From positions 620,001 through 684,000 of the forward strand of contig NZ_JAGJEH010000001.1 of assembly GCF_018100925.1 (NCBI RefSeq): a stretch of 64,000 nucleotides of DNA, given 5' to 3'. The notes under the pieces are model-generated. The model did not search any database and was not told where the DNA came from. It worked only from the letters and a program-made list of their open reading frames with translations. Shown one piece after another: positions 63,111 through 64,000 of the stretch. The position numbers were made by a program, and so were the translations under genes. The DNA is from Pseudoalteromonas luteoviolacea. Its GTDB lineage: Bacteria; Pseudomonadota; Gammaproteobacteria; Enterobacterales; Alteromonadaceae. Within the stretch, counting starts at the first letter, position 1, and each line of letters begins with the position of its first letter.

Positions 63111-64000
63111 ATGAACGCAGTACTCATCGGGGTCATTTTGATGTTGGGCCTCTCTTTATTTCGGGTTAACGTGATTGTAGCAATGACGATTAGCGCGCTC
63201 GTTGCTGGGTTAACAGCTGGTTTAGGGTTAGAAAAAACGCTCAATGCGTTTAATGATGGCCTGTCCGGTGGGGCTGAAATTGCGCTAAGCTACGCCATGT
63301 TGGGTGCTTTTGCGGTCGCAATTTCAAAGTCAGGGTTAACACTTATTTTGGCAAACAAATTATTGGGGTTAGTCAATAGCAAAAACAAAGACTCGGCTTC
63401 GTATTTGAGTATGCTTATTCTTGCGGTGATTATGTGTTGCGCGATAGCGTCTCAAAATCTAGTGCCGGTACATATCGCTTTTATCCCAATCTTAATTCCA
63501 CCACTCATTGTTATTTTCAATAAATTAAAAATGGATAGACGTGCGATAGCTTGCGTGCTCACATTTGGCTTGGCCACTTCTTATATGGTGTTACCTTACG
63601 GATTCGGTGGTATTTATTTATATTCGATTTTACACAAAAACCTCACAGATAATGGCCTTGAAGTGATTAATACCGATGTGCCTTACGCCATGGTGATCCC
63701 GGCGATTGGCATGCTAATTGGTTTATTGGTTGCCGTATTTATCAGCTATAGAAAACCCAGAGAGTACCAATCTAATGAGATGACGTCTGGACAAAGCGAC
63801 TTAATAGTAGAGGACCAAAGAAAAGTACTGATAGCTGGTGGTATCGCTGTTTTTTGCTCTTTACTGGCGCAAAATGTTAGCGGTTCAATGATTTTGGGCG
63901 GACTTGTAGGTGTGATGATGTTCGCTTTGTTTGGTTTGATTAAGTGGGAACAAAACTCGGATATCTTTACTAAAGGTGTGGCTATGATGGCCATGATAGG
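63111..64000 (+). CDS. Na+/H+ antiporter family protein, N-terminal part (runs off window)
   Basis: The frame opens at ATG 63111, two bases after the transglutaminase-like gene's stop, and is open to the end of the window (296 codons). Nearly all of it is membrane helix: MNAVLIGVILMLGLSLFRVN, ISALVAGLTAGLG, LSYAMLGAFAVAISKSGLTL, IASQNLVPVHIAFIPILIPP. This is the pattern of the Na+/H+ antiporter family related to NhaC-like carriers. It probably exports Na+ or another solute against H+. The close spacing suggests cotranscription with the upstream operon. The 3' end lies outside. Confidence 0.75.
   Translation, partial: MNAVLIGVILMLGLSLFRVNVIVAMTISALVAGLTAGLGLEKTLNAFNDGLSGGAEIALSYAMLGAFAVAISKSGLTLILANKLLGLVNSKNKDSASYLSMLILAVIMCCAIASQNLVPVHIAFIPILIPPLIVIFNKLKMDRRAIACVLTFGLATSYMVLPYGFGGIYLYSILHKNLTDNGLEVINTDVPYAMVIPAIGMLIGLLVAVFISYRKPREYQSNEMTSGQSDLIVEDQRKVLIAGGIAVFCSLLAQNVSGSMILGGLVGVMMFALFGLIKWEQNSDIFTKGVAMMAMI

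Overview
The window reads as chromosomal DNA of a marine gammaproteobacterium, most likely Pseudoalteromonas or a close relative. The grounds are the gene content: a TonB2/TtpC-type energy module, GH92 mannosidase with the isomerase-based mannose route, a MetJ-type operator at asd, lpxO and a sphingomyelinase-type phospholipase C. It has moderate-to-low GC and compact operons in its first half. The species is an inference, not something shown directly. No rRNA, tRNA, insertion sequence or CRISPR array was recognised.

Layout. 1-3.2 kb: the 3' end of fadD, rnd (RNase D), a metallo-beta-lactamase-fold lipoprotein and a small membrane protein. 3.2-10.1 kb: a mannoside catabolic locus. An exported GH92 alpha-mannosidase and a BSP-family putative peptidase release mannose, a FucP/GluP-type symporter imports it, an AGE-family isomerase makes fructose and a PfkB kinase phosphorylates it. 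Two copies of one LacI-like operator (TTGGAACGATCCAAT core) precede the transporter and the mannosidase. 10.3-12.2 kb: a chemoreceptor. 12.4-22.0 kb: a DUF3450-ttpC-exbB2-exbD2-tonB2-TPR operon followed by a surface lipoprotein and its TonB-dependent receptor. 22.0-23.8 kb: a structured putative sRNA and asd behind tandem MetJ boxes.

24.5-31.2 kb is the most unusual region. A TetR repressor sits among an exported GyrI-like protein, a membrane fatty-acid-hydroxylase-family enzyme, a 1043-residue lipoprotein with a beta-propeller and two CxxCH haem sites, and a Rieske oxygenase. Three copies of one operator tie the two transcription units together. 31.9-34.0 kb encodes an exported alpha-toroid protein carrying two homologous beta-sandwich domains, and 34.3-35.5 kb a flavin amine oxidase. 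35.5-40.0 kb is an accessory, AT-rich patch: a decayed gene, a TPR protein with near-identical 120-base internal repeats, a frameshifted small membrane gene, and three orphan genes with overlapping ends.

40.0-64.0 kb holds a lipase-chaperone-like protein next to sphingomyelinase C, two paralogous periplasmic binding-type proteins each beside a phospholipase, TetR and LysR regulators with an MDR reductase, lpxO, an RND efflux pair with a readable promoter and two repressor operators, and a 928-residue zinc-phospholipase-C-like exported protein. The window ends with a response regulator-MoxR-DUF58-transglutaminase operon running into a partial Na+/H+ antiporter gene. Many starts were moved from the longest open frame to the codon that has a ribosome-binding site and gives a sensible signal peptide. 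Each such change is noted in its entry.
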